Shown: piece after piece, positions 7,397-15,956 of the stretch
Layout: each line of letters begins with the position of its first letter
Position numbering within the stretch: the first letter of the stretch is position 1
Origin: CAZTHL01 sp964613585
Lineage (GTDB): Bacteria; Pseudomonadota; Alphaproteobacteria; DSM-16000; Inquilinaceae
DNA: 47,115 nucleotides
Assembly: GCA_964613585.1 (NCBI GenBank)
Contig: CAZTHL010000023.1
Coordinates: 1-47,115 of the forward strand
Direction of reading: 5' to 3'
Translations under genes and position numbers: made by a program
Notes under the pieces: generated by a model
What the model saw: the letters and a program-made list of their open reading frames with translations, nothing else
Told to the model about the DNA's origin: nothing
Database searches by the model: none

Positions 7397-8269
7397 ATGG
7401 CCGCCATCGATCGGATCATGCCGGGCGGCTGCCTGCTGGCCGAGGGGCCGGTGTGGAACAACGAGGAGCAGGCGCTCTACTGGGTCGACATCAAGGGCCG
7501 GGCGATCCACTGCTTCGACCCGGTGACCGGCGAGCACCGCTCCTGGCCGATGCCCGAGGAGATCGGCTCGCTGGCGTTCCGCGCCGGGGGCGGGCTGGTC
7601 GCGGCGCTGCAGACCGGCTTCAAGGCGATCGACCTGGAGACCGGCACGGTCACGCCGATCCTCGACCCCGAAGCGGACCGGCCGGGCAATCGGTTCAACG
7701 ACGGCAAGTGCGACCGGGCCGGCCGGTTCTGGGCCGGCACCATGCACAATGAGGAGAAGGAGGTGAGCGGCGCGCTCTACCGGCTCGACCCGGACGGCCG
7801 CTGCACGCGGGTGCGCGCGGACATGATGATCGTCAACGGCCCGGCGTTCAGCCCGGACGACTCCGTGCTCTATGTCGCCGATACGCCGCGGCAGCTGATC
7901 TTCGCCTTCGACCTCGACCTGGCCGACGGCAGCCTGCGCCATGAGCGGGTGTTCGCCGATCTCACCGGGCAGTCCGGCAAGCCCGACGGCATGACGGTGG
8001 ACGCCCAAGGCTATCTCTGGTCGGCCCTGTGGGACGGCTGGCGCGTCACCCGCTTCGCTCCCGACGGCAGCGTCGACCGGGAGATCCGCGTGCCGGTGCC
8101 GCGGCCGACCTCGTGCGCCTTCGGCGGGCCGGACCTGGACGTGCTGTACGTGACCACGGCGGCCTACGGGCTGAGCGAGGCGGAGCGCGCCGAGGCGCCG
8201 GACTCGGGCGGCGTCCTGGTGCTGCACCCGGGCGTCCGCGGGGTTCCGGAGCCGGACTACGGGGGCTGA
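7397..8269 (+). CDS. SMP-30/gluconolactonase family lactonase
   Basis: The 290-residue six-bladed beta-propeller belongs to the SMP-30/regucalcin/gluconolactonase family, which opens sugar lactones with a divalent metal. The metal ligands expected for the family are visible: Glu16 (LLAEGPVW), Asn147 (IVNGPAFSPDD) and Asp197 (GKPDGMTVD). The substrate-site segment NRFNDGKCD is also present. There is no signal peptide, so it is cytoplasmic. GGAAGGGGAGG lies about 6 bases before the ATG. The lactone substrate is not revealed by the context, since no sugar dehydrogenase is adjacent. Confidence 0.9.
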   Translation: MAAIDRIMPGGCLLAEGPVWNNEEQALYWVDIKGRAIHCFDPVTGEHRSWPMPEEIGSLAFRAGGGLVAALQTGFKAIDLETGTVTPILDPEADRPGNRFNDGKCDRAGRFWAGTMHNEEKEVSGALYRLDPDGRCTRVRADMMIVNGPAFSPDDSVLYVADTPRQLIFAFDLDLADGSLRHERVFADLTGQSGKPDGMTVDAQGYLWSALWDGWRVTRFAPDGSVDREIRVPVPRPTSCAFGGPDLDVLYVTTAAYGLSEAERAEAPDSGGVLVLHPGVRGVPEPDYGG

Positions 8270-8407
8270 CCGAGCCGTCCGCCCGGAAGGCGGGGGTGGC
8301 GACGATCGGCGGGCGCCCGCGCTCCCCTCGGCCTCGGGTCCCGCCTCGGCCTTATGGAGGCGAACGGCGCGCGCAGGCCTTGGACCGCGTCGGCGGCTCC
8401 CGGCGGA

Positions 8408-9247
8408 TCATGGCCGGAGAGCCCCGGCACCCCCGCGCGCGACCGCCGCGGCCAGGCCGGGCAGGATCGCCTCGGCCCGGACGAGCGCCGTCTCGCGCGG
8501 CATGCCGGCGGCGATGGCGGGGTCGTAGAGGGCGCGCAGGACCACGAGATCGCTCACGGTCGGTCCGGTGACGAGCGGGGTCGGGTCGTTGACGCCGAGA
8601 TCGTTGAACAGCGACGGCACCACCGCCTGGGAGTCGCCGAACACGCCGAGCGCCTGGGTCAGCTCCTCGGCCAGGCAATGGTGCAGGGTGCGCTCGGGCA
8701 GGCCCGGCTGGATCACCACGATGCCGCCGGTCACCGTCTCCCGGCCCAGGGTGATGAAGAAGCACAGGCCGCGGGCGACCCGCACCGCCAGCTCGACCGA
8801 GATCCAGCTCTGGCGCAGCACGCGGATCAGCCCCTGCTGGCCGACCACGTGCACCTGGAGCTGTCCGGCCGGCCGGACCACCGGCGCGTCGGCGGCGGCG
8901 ACCCGCAGCGGCAGGTCGATCCCGGTGACGCCGGTCAGCGTCGGCAGAAACTCCTCGAGGAACGGCAGCACCCGCTCGGTCTCACGGCCGTGCACCCGGA
9001 CCTCGAGTGGCTTTGCCGCCCTGATCACCGAGGACCGCACCGGCCGGCCGGCGGCATCGCGGCCGAACACCGTCTCGTCGAACAGCCGCAGCAGGTCGGC
9101 GCGCGCCGCCGGCTCCCCGGCCCCGGCGGGGCCGGCCAGGGTGAACACGGCGGTCAGCGCCAGGGCGAGCCGCCGGATCGCCCGCCGCACGACGACGGGA
9201 CGGGTCCCCGGGCCGGCATCGCGGCCCGGGACGCTGAGTGACGACAT
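8408..9247 (-). CDS. Exported DUF2927 protein
   Basis: The 279-residue protein has an N-terminal export signal (VVVRRAIRRLALALTAVF, then AGPAGAGEP, cleavage near residue 44). The body matches DUF2927, a family of secreted proteins of unknown function. Its hallmark is the segment HHCLAEELTQALG (residues 189-201) followed by GDSQAVVPSLFND. The spacing His190-x3-Glu194-Glu195 resembles an inverted metalloprotease zinc motif, but no activity is established that I know of. GGAGA lies about 8 bases before the start. It is transcribed towards the SMP-30 gene. Confidence 0.8.
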   Translation of the reverse strand: MSSLSVPGRDAGPGTRPVVVRRAIRRLALALTAVFTLAGPAGAGEPAARADLLRLFDETVFGRDAAGRPVRSSVIRAAKPLEVRVHGRETERVLPFLEEFLPTLTGVTGIDLPLRVAAADAPVVRPAGQLQVHVVGQQGLIRVLRQSWISVELAVRVARGLCFFITLGRETVTGGIVVIQPGLPERTLHHCLAEELTQALGVFGDSQAVVPSLFNDLGVNDPTPLVTGPTVSDLVVLRALYDPAIAAGMPRETALVRAEAILPGLAAAVARGGAGALRP

Positions 9248-9341
9248 GCCAGGGTCTCCGGGGGCAGCGTTGCTCCTCTCGAGGCCTCAGCATGACCCGG
9301 AGCCGGCGTGAAGGGAATGCCGGGTTGCCGGGTTCCTCCGC

Positions 9342-9370
9342 TTGACGTCGGGGGTGTGCCGTGATATCTG
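9342..9370 (+). promoter_or_regulatory. Sigma70-type promoter of the tetR gene
   Basis: TTGACG (9342-9347) is followed after 17 bp by TATCTG (9365-9370). The -10 element overlaps the first bases of the operator at 9369-9390, as expected for an auto-repressed gene. Confidence 0.5.
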
Positions 9371-9390
9371 ACGATTATCATTTTTCGTCA
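9369..9390. promoter_or_regulatory. Probable TetR operator in the tetR promoter
   Basis: This is an inverted repeat with arms TGACGA (9369-9374) and TCGTCA (9385-9390) around an A+T-rich centre containing ATCA. A related site, TGACAA to TCGTCA, precedes the efflux genes at 10097-10116. The match between the two supports one repressor acting on both. Confidence 0.6.
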
Positions 9391-9463
9391 GGATCCCGTC
9401 ATGATCTTCGGGGCCAGTCCCGAACGTCAGGGCCCAGTCATGATCGTCAGAGCCCAGTGATGA
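9386..9463 (+). repeat. Three 19-bp direct repeats in the tetR leader
   Basis: Copies lie at 9386-9404, 9425-9443 and 9445-9463. Each begins CGTCAG and ends in a GTCATGA or GTGATGA block. The last two differ at only two positions, and the first differs from the second at three. The third copy includes the ATG of the tetR gene. The CGTCA half-site of the operator recurs in each copy. Confidence 0.8.
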
Positions 9464-10062
9464 AGGAGACGGCCGAGCAGACCCGGGCGCGGATCATGGC
9501 GGCGGCGCGCACGCAGTTCCGGCAGTACGGCTACGCCAAGACCACCATGGCGGACATCGGCAAGGCGGCGGGCATGTCGCCGGCCAACGTCTATCGCTTC
9601 TTCGACACCAAGGCGGCGCTGGTGGAGGCGATCGCCGCGCTCTGGCTGGGCGAGCTCGAGGCGCATGCGCTTGCCATCGCCCGGCGGCCGGCCCCGGCGG
9701 CGGAGCGGCTGCGCGCCTTCGTGGTCGAGATCCACGAGCGCACGCGCGACCGCTTCACCCGTGAATCCCAGGTCCATGAGATCTGCGCCATGGTCGCCAA
9801 CGAGCAGTGGGCGGTGGTCCGGCGTCACCTCAAGGCAATGCGCGCCATCCTCGAGATCATCCTGAGCGACGGCGCCGAGGCCGGCGAGCTTGCGCTTGAC
9901 GATATCCCCGGGACCGCCTCGCTGCTGCGCGACGCCATGGTCAAGTACCACCATCCGACCATGGTCGCGCAGCATTTCGGCGAGCCGCTGACCGAGCAGG
10001 CCGACGCGCTCGGCCGGCTGCTGGCCCGGGCCGTGCGCGCCCGCGATGCCTGGTCCGGTTAG
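9460..10062 (+). CDS. TetR/AcrR-family transcriptional repressor
   Basis: The 200-residue protein has a typical N-terminal TetR helix-turn-helix (ARIMAAARTQFRQYGYAKTTMADIGKAAGMSPANVYRFFDTKAALVEAI) and an all-helical C-terminal ligand domain resembling RND-efflux regulators. The ATG at 9460 is preferred because an upstream in-frame GTG at 9361 would lie within the promoter and operator. No strong ribosome site precedes it. It lies directly upstream of, and in the same direction as, the efflux genes. The paired operators suggest it represses itself and the pump until a toxic ligand binds. Confidence 0.92.
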   Translation: MKETAEQTRARIMAAARTQFRQYGYAKTTMADIGKAAGMSPANVYRFFDTKAALVEAIAALWLGELEAHALAIARRPAPAAERLRAFVVEIHERTRDRFTRESQVHEICAMVANEQWAVVRRHLKAMRAILEIILSDGAEAGELALDDIPGTASLLRDAMVKYHHPTMVAQHFGEPLTEQADALGRLLARAVRARDAWSG

Positions 10063-10077
10063 CCGGCCTCTTTTTTT
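10055..10077 (+). terminator. Weak hairpin with T7 tract after tetR
   Basis: CCGG-TTAG-CCGG (10055-10066) overlaps the tetR stop codon and is followed by CCTC and seven T residues (10071-10077). The stem is short, so at best it terminates partially. It would separate tetR from the efflux promoter. Confidence 0.35.
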
Positions 10078-10096
10078 GCGTGGGGCATGAACATAG

Positions 10097-10116
10097 TGAC
10101 AAATCATCAGTCGTCA
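10097..10116. promoter_or_regulatory. Probable TetR operator upstream of the efflux genes
   Basis: TGACAAATCATCAGTCGTCA is an imperfect inverted repeat with the same ends and ATCA core as the site at 9369-9390. It lies immediately before the ribosome site (AAAGGAG, 10116-10122), so a bound repressor would block transcription into the adaptor gene. Confidence 0.58.
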
Positions 10117-10130
10117 AAGGAGCCGCACGG

Positions 10131-11366
10131 ATGATGGACCACCGCGAAGGCTCCGGGGCCGGCGCCGCGAGCCTGGGCGCCCGCCTGCGCCGCCTTGCCG
10201 GCCATGGCGCGGCGCTCGGCGCGATCCTCGGGGTGGCGGCGCTGGGCGGCCTCGCTCTCCGTGCGCCCGGCGCCCCCGAGCCGGCCGTCGGCGCGGCCGA
10301 GCCGCTGCCGGTCGTCGCGACCGAGGCGGTGGAGCGGTCCGGCTACGCGCTGACCCGCTCCTTCGCCGGCCGGGTCATTGCCCGCCGCGACAGCGCCATC
10401 GGCTTCGAGATCCCGGGGGTCGTGGTCGAGGTGCTGGTCGATGACGGCGATACCGTCGCGGCCGGGGACGTGCTGGCCCGCCTCGACACGCGGGCGCTCG
10501 AGGTCGAGCGTACCCAGCTCGAGGCCGAGCGGGACGAGGTCCGCGCCAATCGCGCGCTGGCCGTCCGCACCCTGGAGCGCCAGGAGTTCCTGCGGCGCGA
10601 GGGGCATGCCACGGGCCAGCGCCTGGACGAGGCGCGGTTCGACGAGCAGGCCCTGCGCGCCCGGCTGGACCGGCTCGCCGCCGCCATCGAGCGGATCGAG
10701 GTTGATCTGACCAAGTCGGTGATCGCCGCGCCGTTCGCCGGCACGGTCAGCGACCGTCGGGTGGACGAGGGCACCGTGGTGGCCGCCGGCACGCCCCTGC
10801 TGCGCCTGCTGGAGACCGGCCGGCGCGAGGCCCGGGTCGGCCTGCCGGCGCGCTTCGCTGGGCGCCTCGCCCCCGGCAGCCGCCACCCGGTCACGCTCAC
10901 GGGCGCCACCGTCGAGGGCCGGGTGACGGCGATCCTGCCGGACCTGGATCCGGGCACCCGCACGGTGACCGCCGTGCTGTCGCTGCCCACCGGCATCGCC
11001 GCCCCGTCCGGTGACCTGGCCCGGCTCCTGCTGTCCGAGCGGATCCCCGAGCCCGGCTTCTGGCTGCCGACCACGGCGCTGACCGAGGGGCTGCGCGGCC
11101 TGTGGACCGTCTACGCGCTGGCGCCCGAGCCCGCCGGCGGCCATGCCGTCCGGCGGGAGACGGTGGAGGTGCTGCACACCGCCACGGATCGGGTCTTTGT
11201 CCGCGGCACCCTGGAGCCCGGCGATCTGATCGTCGCCGCGGGGGCGCACCGGCTGGTTCCCGGCCAGCAGGTGCAAGTGGTCGAGCAGCGCCCCGCTCCG
11301 GCCGACCCCGACGCCGCCCTGGTGCTGGACGAGTTTGCGCCGCCGGCCCGCTCCCCCGCCGGCTAG
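10131..11366 (+). CDS. RND efflux periplasmic adaptor (HlyD/AcrA family)
   Basis: This is the membrane-fusion subunit that links the inner-membrane pump to an outer-membrane channel. The 411-residue protein has an N-terminal membrane anchor (about residues 25-45), a lipoyl-like half (IGFEIPGVVVEVLVDDGDTVAAGDVLARLDT), an alpha-helical hairpin (about residues 120-180), the second lipoyl half (TKSVIAAPFAGTVSDRRVDEGTVV) and a beta-barrel region. The ATG at 10131 has AAAGGAG 8 bases upstream. An in-frame GTG at 10080 is rejected because it would place the operator inside the gene. The pump gene starts 22 bp downstream. No outer-membrane factor gene is nearby, so a TolC-like protein must come from elsewhere. 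Confidence 0.93.
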   Translation: MMDHREGSGAGAASLGARLRRLAGHGAALGAILGVAALGGLALRAPGAPEPAVGAAEPLPVVATEAVERSGYALTRSFAGRVIARRDSAIGFEIPGVVVEVLVDDGDTVAAGDVLARLDTRALEVERTQLEAERDEVRANRALAVRTLERQEFLRREGHATGQRLDEARFDEQALRARLDRLAAAIERIEVDLTKSVIAAPFAGTVSDRRVDEGTVVAAGTPLLRLLETGRREARVGLPARFAGRLAPGSRHPVTLTGATVEGRVTAILPDLDPGTRTVTAVLSLPTGIAAPSGDLARLLLSERIPEPGFWLPTTALTEGLRGLWTVYALAPEPAGGHAVRRETVEVLHTATDRVFVRGTLEPGDLIVAAGAHRLVPGQQVQVVEQRPAPADPDAALVLDEFAPPARSPAG

Positions 11367-11388
11367 ACCACAAGCCCGGAGACGGCTC

Positions 11389-14300
11389 ATGGACACCCTG
11401 CTGCTGCGCCAGCGCCGGCTGCTTGCGCTCGTGCTCGGCCTGATCCTGGTCGGCGGCCTGTCGGCCCTGGCCACCATCCCGCGCCAGGAGGATCCGTCCT
11501 TCATCAACCGCACCGCGCTCGTCATCACCCCGTTCCCGGGCGCCGACGCGGGCCGGGTCGAGGCGCTGGTGAGCGAGGTGCTGGAGGACGAGCTGCGCGA
11601 AATCGAGGAGATCAAGGAGCTGCGCTCGAGCTCGCGCACCGGGCTATCCCTGCTGACCATCGAGCTCGAACCCAGGGTCGAGGATACAGCGCCGGTGTGG
11701 TCGCGGATCCGCGACGCGCTCGCCGATGCCGAGCCGGACCTGCCGCCCGGCGCCGGCGCGCCGCGCTTCGACGAGGATCGCGGCAACGCCTTCACGCTGC
11801 ATGTCGCCCTGGTCTGGAACGGGGACGGCGTGCCGGGCTACGGCATCCTGAAGCGCTACGGGGAGGCGCTGGAGGACCGTCTGCGCGGCGTGCCGAGGAC
11901 CGAGGTGGTCCGGCTGTTCGGCGCGCCCGAGGAGGAGATCCGCGTCACCGTGGACCCGGCCGAGCTGGCGCTGGCCGGCCTCGCTGCCGCTGATGTCGCC
12001 GAGGCGATCGCCCGGGCCGATGCCAAGGTCGCCGCCGGGTCCCTCAGCAGCCCCGACAGCGAGCTGCTCATCGAGGTCACCGGCGCGCTCGACAGCCTGG
12101 CCCGCATCGCCGCGGTCCCGGTGGTCGAGCGTGCCGACGGCCGGGTGCTGCGCGTCGGCGATCTCGGTCGGGTGGAGCGCGCCGTCGCCGACCCGCCGGA
12201 CGAGCTCGCCTTCATCGACCGGGCGCCCGCCGTCGTCGTCGCCGCGCGCATGGAGGCAGGCTCGCGCATCGACCGCTGGACCACGGCGATGGATGCCGAG
12301 ATGGCGTCGTTCGACCGGCTGCTGCCCGACGGCATCGAGCGGCAGGTGACCTTCCGGCAGAGCGACTATGTCGAGCGTCGGCTCGGCGGCCTGCTCACCA
12401 ACCTGCTGATCGGCGCCTCGCTGGTGACCGGGGTGCTGCTGATCACGCTCGGGTGGCGCTCCGCGCTTCTGGTGGTCGCCGCGCTGCCGCTGACCAGCCT
12501 TATCGCGCTGGCCACCCTCAGTTTTGCCGGCATCCCGATCCACCAGATGTCGGTGACCGGGCTGATCGTGGCGCTCGGCCTGCTGGTTGACAGCGCCATC
12601 GTCATGGTCGACGCCATCCGCCACCGCCTGCGGCGGGGCCGGTCCATGCTCGAGGCGGTCGGCAGCTCGGTGCGCTGGCTGGCGCTGCCGCTGCTCAGCT
12701 CCACCGCGACGACGGTGATCGCCTTCCTGCCCATGGTGCTGCTGCCCGGGGCGGCCGGAGAGTTCGTCGGCGCCATCGCGATCAGCGTCATCGTCGCGCT
12801 GACCGCCTCGCTCCTCCTGTCGCTGACGGTGATCCCAGCGCTCGCCGGCCTCGTCCTGCCCGAGGCCGAGGCCGAGCACGAGGACGGGCCGGCCGGCCGT
12901 CGCGGCGTCCTCAAGGACGGGCTGTCGATGCGGCGTGTGACCCGCGCCTTCGAGGCCGGGCTCGACCTCGCGCTTCGCCATCCGCGTCTCGCGATCCTGG
13001 CCGCGTTCGTGCCGCCGGCGCTCGGCTTCGCCGGGTTCGGCACCCTGACCGAGCAGTTCTTCCCACCCTCCGACCGCGACCAGTTCTTCATCGAGATGCG
13101 GCTGCCGAGCCAGGCCGCGATCGCCGAGACGGCCGACCTGGCGCTGCGCGCCCATGACCTCATCGCCGGGCACGGGACGGTCGAGGCGGTGAATTGGTAT
13201 GTGGGGACCAGCGCGCCTTCCTTCTATTACAACATGCTGATGAACCAGGACGGCGTCTCGGAGTTCGCCCAGGCGCAGGTCACCGTCGACGGGGTCGCGT
13301 CGGTCCGGCCGACCATGGCGGCGCTGCAGCGCGAGCTCGATCGAGCCTTCCCGGAAGCGCAGACCCTGGTGCGCGAGCTGCTGCAGGGCCCGCCGGTGAG
13401 CGCCCCCGTGGAGATCCGGGTGGTCGGCTCCGATCTCCACCGGCTGCGCGAACTGGGCGAGCAGGTCCGAGCCGTGCTGGCGCAGGTGCCGGAGGTCACC
13501 CACACCGTGGCCAGCCTCGGCGGCGGCGAGCCGAAGCTGTGGCTGGCGGCCGACCAGGATACCGCGGGGCTGGCCGGCATGCCGCTCACTGCGGTGGCGG
13601 GCCAGCTCGACGCGGCCCTCGAAGGCGCCACCGGGGGTACGGTACTCGAGGGGGTCGAGGAGATGCCCGTGCGGGTGCGGGCGTCGCCGGAGCAGCGGAG
13701 CGATCTCGACCGCCTCGCCTCGATCAGCGTCATCGGGCCGTCCGGCCAGGCCGGCGCGGCCTTCCCGGGCGTGCCGCTGGAGGCGCTCGGCCGGTTCGAG
13801 CTGAGGCCCGCGGCCGGCACCATCAGCCGGCGCGACGGCGAGCGGGTCAACCGCATCGAAGGCTATGTCGAGGCCGGGGTGCTGCCGAGCCGGGCGCTTG
13901 AGGGCTTCCGCGAGCGGCTCGCGGCGGCCGGCCTCGACCTGCCGCCCGGTTACCGGCTCGAGATCGGCGGCGACGCCGAGGATCGGCAGGAGGTGATCGC
14001 CGACCTGCTGGCTCCGGTCGGCGTCCTGATCACCCTGTCGATCGCCATCCTGGTCATGACCTTCAACTCGTTCCGGCTGGCCGGGCTGCTCACCGTGGTG
14101 GCGGCCCAGGCGATCGGCCTCGGCCTGCTCAGCCTGACCGTGTTCAACTACCCCTTCGGCATTCAGGCGGTGATCGGTCTCCTGGGCTCGATCGGCGTGG
14201 CGATCAACGACTCGATCATCGTGCTCTCCGCCCTGCGCAACGACCGGGCCGCGGCTGCCGGCGACCCGCGAGCCATCCGGACGGTCGTGATCGAAGACAC

Positions 14301-14565
14301 CAGCCGCCACATCGTCTCGACGACGCTGACCACCTTCGGCGGCTTTCTGCCGCTGATCCTGGCCGGCGGCGGCTTCTGGCCACCCTTCGCCACCGCCATC
14401 GCCGGCGGCGTTCTGCTGTCGACGGTGATCGCCTTCGTCTTCGTGCCGGCGGCCTTCCTGCTGCTGGTCCGGGCGGGCCGCGGGCGTGGCGCGGCTACGG
14501 CCGACGGGCGACAGCCTCGTCGAGCAGCGGACCCAGCCCGTCCGGCGGCGGCTCCGGCCGGCTGA
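11389..14565 (+). CDS. RND efflux transporter permease (AcrB superfamily)
   Basis: The 1058-residue proton-driven inner-membrane pump has the two-fold RND layout. TM1 is at residues 10-27. A large periplasmic domain follows, with PRQEDPSF and PGADAGRVEALV typical of the family. TM2-6 include the charged TM4 segment GLLVDSAIVMVDAIRHRLRRG. The pattern then repeats, with TM7 near residue 530 and TM8-12 including GVAINDSIIVLSALRNDR. The ATG at 11389 is chosen. An in-frame upstream start at 11335 would lie within the adaptor gene. It is cotranscribed with the adaptor and probably controlled by the TetR protein. Its last 71 bases overlap the convergent mtnK gene. Substrates are unknown. Confidence 0.94.
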   Translation: MDTLLLRQRRLLALVLGLILVGGLSALATIPRQEDPSFINRTALVITPFPGADAGRVEALVSEVLEDELREIEEIKELRSSSRTGLSLLTIELEPRVEDTAPVWSRIRDALADAEPDLPPGAGAPRFDEDRGNAFTLHVALVWNGDGVPGYGILKRYGEALEDRLRGVPRTEVVRLFGAPEEEIRVTVDPAELALAGLAAADVAEAIARADAKVAAGSLSSPDSELLIEVTGALDSLARIAAVPVVERADGRVLRVGDLGRVERAVADPPDELAFIDRAPAVVVAARMEAGSRIDRWTTAMDAEMASFDRLLPDGIERQVTFRQSDYVERRLGGLLTNLLIGASLVTGVLLITLGWRSALLVVAALPLTSLIALATLSFAGIPIHQMSVTGLIVALGLLVDSAIVMVDAIRHRLRRGRSMLEAVGSSVRWLALPLLSSTATTVIAFLPMVLLPGAAGEFVGAIAISVIVALTASLLLSLTVIPALAGLVLPEAEAEHEDGPAGRRGVLKDGLSMRRVTRAFEAGLDLALRHPRLAILAAFVPPALGFAGFGTLTEQFFPPSDRDQFFIEMRLPSQAAIAETADLALRAHDLIAGHGTVEAVNWYVGTSAPSFYYNMLMNQDGVSEFAQAQVTVDGVASVRPTMAALQRELDRAFPEAQTLVRELLQGPPVSAPVEIRVVGSDLHRLRELGEQVRAVLAQVPEVTHTVASLGGGEPKLWLAADQDTAGLAGMPLTAVAGQLDAALEGATGGTVLEGVEEMPVRVRASPEQRSDLDRLASISVIGPSGQAGAAFPGVPLEALGRFELRPAAGTISRRDGERVNRIEGYVEAGVLPSRALEGFRERLAAAGLDLPPGYRLEIGGDAEDRQEVIADLLAPVGVLITLSIAILVMTFNSFRLAGLLTVVAAQAIGLGLLSLTVFNYPFGIQAVIGLLGSIGVAINDSIIVLSALRNDRAAAAGDPRAIRTVVIEDTSRHIVSTTLTTFGGFLPLILAGGGFWPPFATAIAGGVLLSTVIAFVFVPAAFLLLVRAGRGRGAATADGRQPRRAADPARPAAAPAG

Positions 14566-15769
14566 TCAGGCAGCGGGCCATGTCGAGCGCCGGCCGCTGC
14601 AGGCGCGCCCGCAGGCGCGTGTCGGCAATGCCGGTCCAGTCCTCGACATGGGACAGGCCGACGGTGCGTCGGATCATCTCGACACCGCAGAAGCCCAGGG
14701 CGTCGCGCTCGATGCCGCCGAGCAGATCCCCGGCCTCCCGGCGCATCTCGACCTCGGCCTCGGCGCCGAGCACGGCGGGATCGTAGGCCTCGCCGCGCCG
14801 CGCCGCCGCGGGCCAGCCGTCGAGGAAGCGCTGCCGGTAGCCGGTCCAGAACGACCCGGCCAGGGCGCGCAGGCACCGGTCGCGCTCGCGCAGGTCGGCG
14901 GCGCCGCGCGCGTGGGCCGGCGCGGCGAAGAGGGCGATCAGCAGGTTGGCCAGGAGCATGCCGGTGTCGAAGCCGAACGGCCCGTGCAGCGCGAACTCAT
15001 GGTCGATCACCTTCACCTCGTTGTCGCGGATCATCATCGAGCCGGTGTGCAGGTCGCCGTGGAGCAGCCCCTGCGGCAGGCCGAGGAAGCGCGCCTTAAG
15101 CCGGGACACCGCCAGCTTAAGCCCGGTCTCGGTGCGCAGGGCCGTGACGAGGTCATCGAGGTCCGGGGTGACCCAGCGGACCCGCGTGGTCGGGTGATAG
15201 CAGTCGCGGAAGATCACCTGCTCGGTCGCCTCCGCCATCTCGGCATTGCCGGAGAAGCGGGCCAGCGCCCGGCGATACGCCGTTGCCGGCAGACCCCAGA
15301 CCGAGGTGCCGAGATGGGCGCGCGCGGCATACTCGGCGAGGCGAGGGCCGACGGCGGGATCGATCGGCCCGTCGAGCAGGGCATGGCGCATGACGCGGAA
15401 CCCGTCGAGATGCTCCATGACGAGGACATGGCGCCCCGGATCGGCGTGGATCGTCTCCGGCACCAGCCCCCGGGCATGACGGCCGTGCTCCTCCAGGGCG
15501 GCCGCCTCGAAGGCGAGCCGGTCCGCCGTCATCGGCCAGCCGGGACCGATGGCGCGGATGTAGGGCCGCGCCAGCTTCACGCAGACGCGGCCGTCGGGTC
15601 CGTCCACGCGGTAGACCCAGTTCATGTTGCCGTCGCCGATCTCGGTCACGGTCCAGTCGCCGGGCGTGCCGCCCAGACGCGCCCGGACCCCGGCGAGATC
15701 GGCAAGGTACGCGGGCAAGGCCTCGGGCTGGGGGGGGCCCGCGGCCTCGAGGGAAGCCTCTGACAGCAT
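14495..15769 (-). CDS. mtnK: S-methyl-5-thioribose kinase
   Basis: The kinase phosphorylates methylthioribose with ATP in the methionine salvage pathway. The 424-residue protein shows a kinase-like fold of the choline-kinase type. The nucleotide loop is TEIGDGNMNWVYRV, the catalytic loop is LLHGDLHTGSMM (Asp239) and the metal site is VIDHEFALHGPFGFDTG (Asp256, Glu258). The glycine after LHT is characteristic of MtnK. The ATG at 15769 is preferred over an upstream in-frame start at 15868, because the extra residues are not conserved-looking. No mtnA or other salvage gene is adjacent. It converges on and overlaps the RND gene by 71 bp and is divergent from the PBP gene. Confidence 0.9.
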   Translation of the reverse strand: MLSEASLEAAGPPQPEALPAYLADLAGVRARLGGTPGDWTVTEIGDGNMNWVYRVDGPDGRVCVKLARPYIRAIGPGWPMTADRLAFEAAALEEHGRHARGLVPETIHADPGRHVLVMEHLDGFRVMRHALLDGPIDPAVGPRLAEYAARAHLGTSVWGLPATAYRRALARFSGNAEMAEATEQVIFRDCYHPTTRVRWVTPDLDDLVTALRTETGLKLAVSRLKARFLGLPQGLLHGDLHTGSMMIRDNEVKVIDHEFALHGPFGFDTGMLLANLLIALFAAPAHARGAADLRERDRCLRALAGSFWTGYRQRFLDGWPAAARRGEAYDPAVLGAEAEVEMRREAGDLLGGIERDALGFCGVEMIRRTVGLSHVEDWTGIADTRLRARLQRPALDMARCLISRPEPPPDGLGPLLDEAVARRP

Positions 15770-15956
15770 GCTGTTGGCTCGTGCGAAATCGTGCCGTGGC
15801 GGACGAAGGTGGCACGCCTGTCGGTTCCTGGGAACGCGGCCCGCTCCCTTCGAGCCTCCCGAGGTCATCGAGGAAGCGGAACGTGCTTCATGCAGCGTCT
15901 CGGCTTTGCCTCATTCTACCTTGAAAAGGCTCAATTCGTCGGTCATCAACAGGACC

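Noticed and set aside
10080..10130. Upstream GTG start (10080) for the RND adaptor
   Set aside because: It would put the probable TetR operator and the AAAGGAG ribosome site inside the coding region. ATG 10131 has ideal spacing.
11644..14310. An 888-codon minus-strand frame opposite the RND pump
   Set aside because: The translation is low-complexity (Asp/Gly/Arg/His/Gln-rich), the usual antisense shadow of a GC-rich gene. The plus strand encodes a full RND permease.
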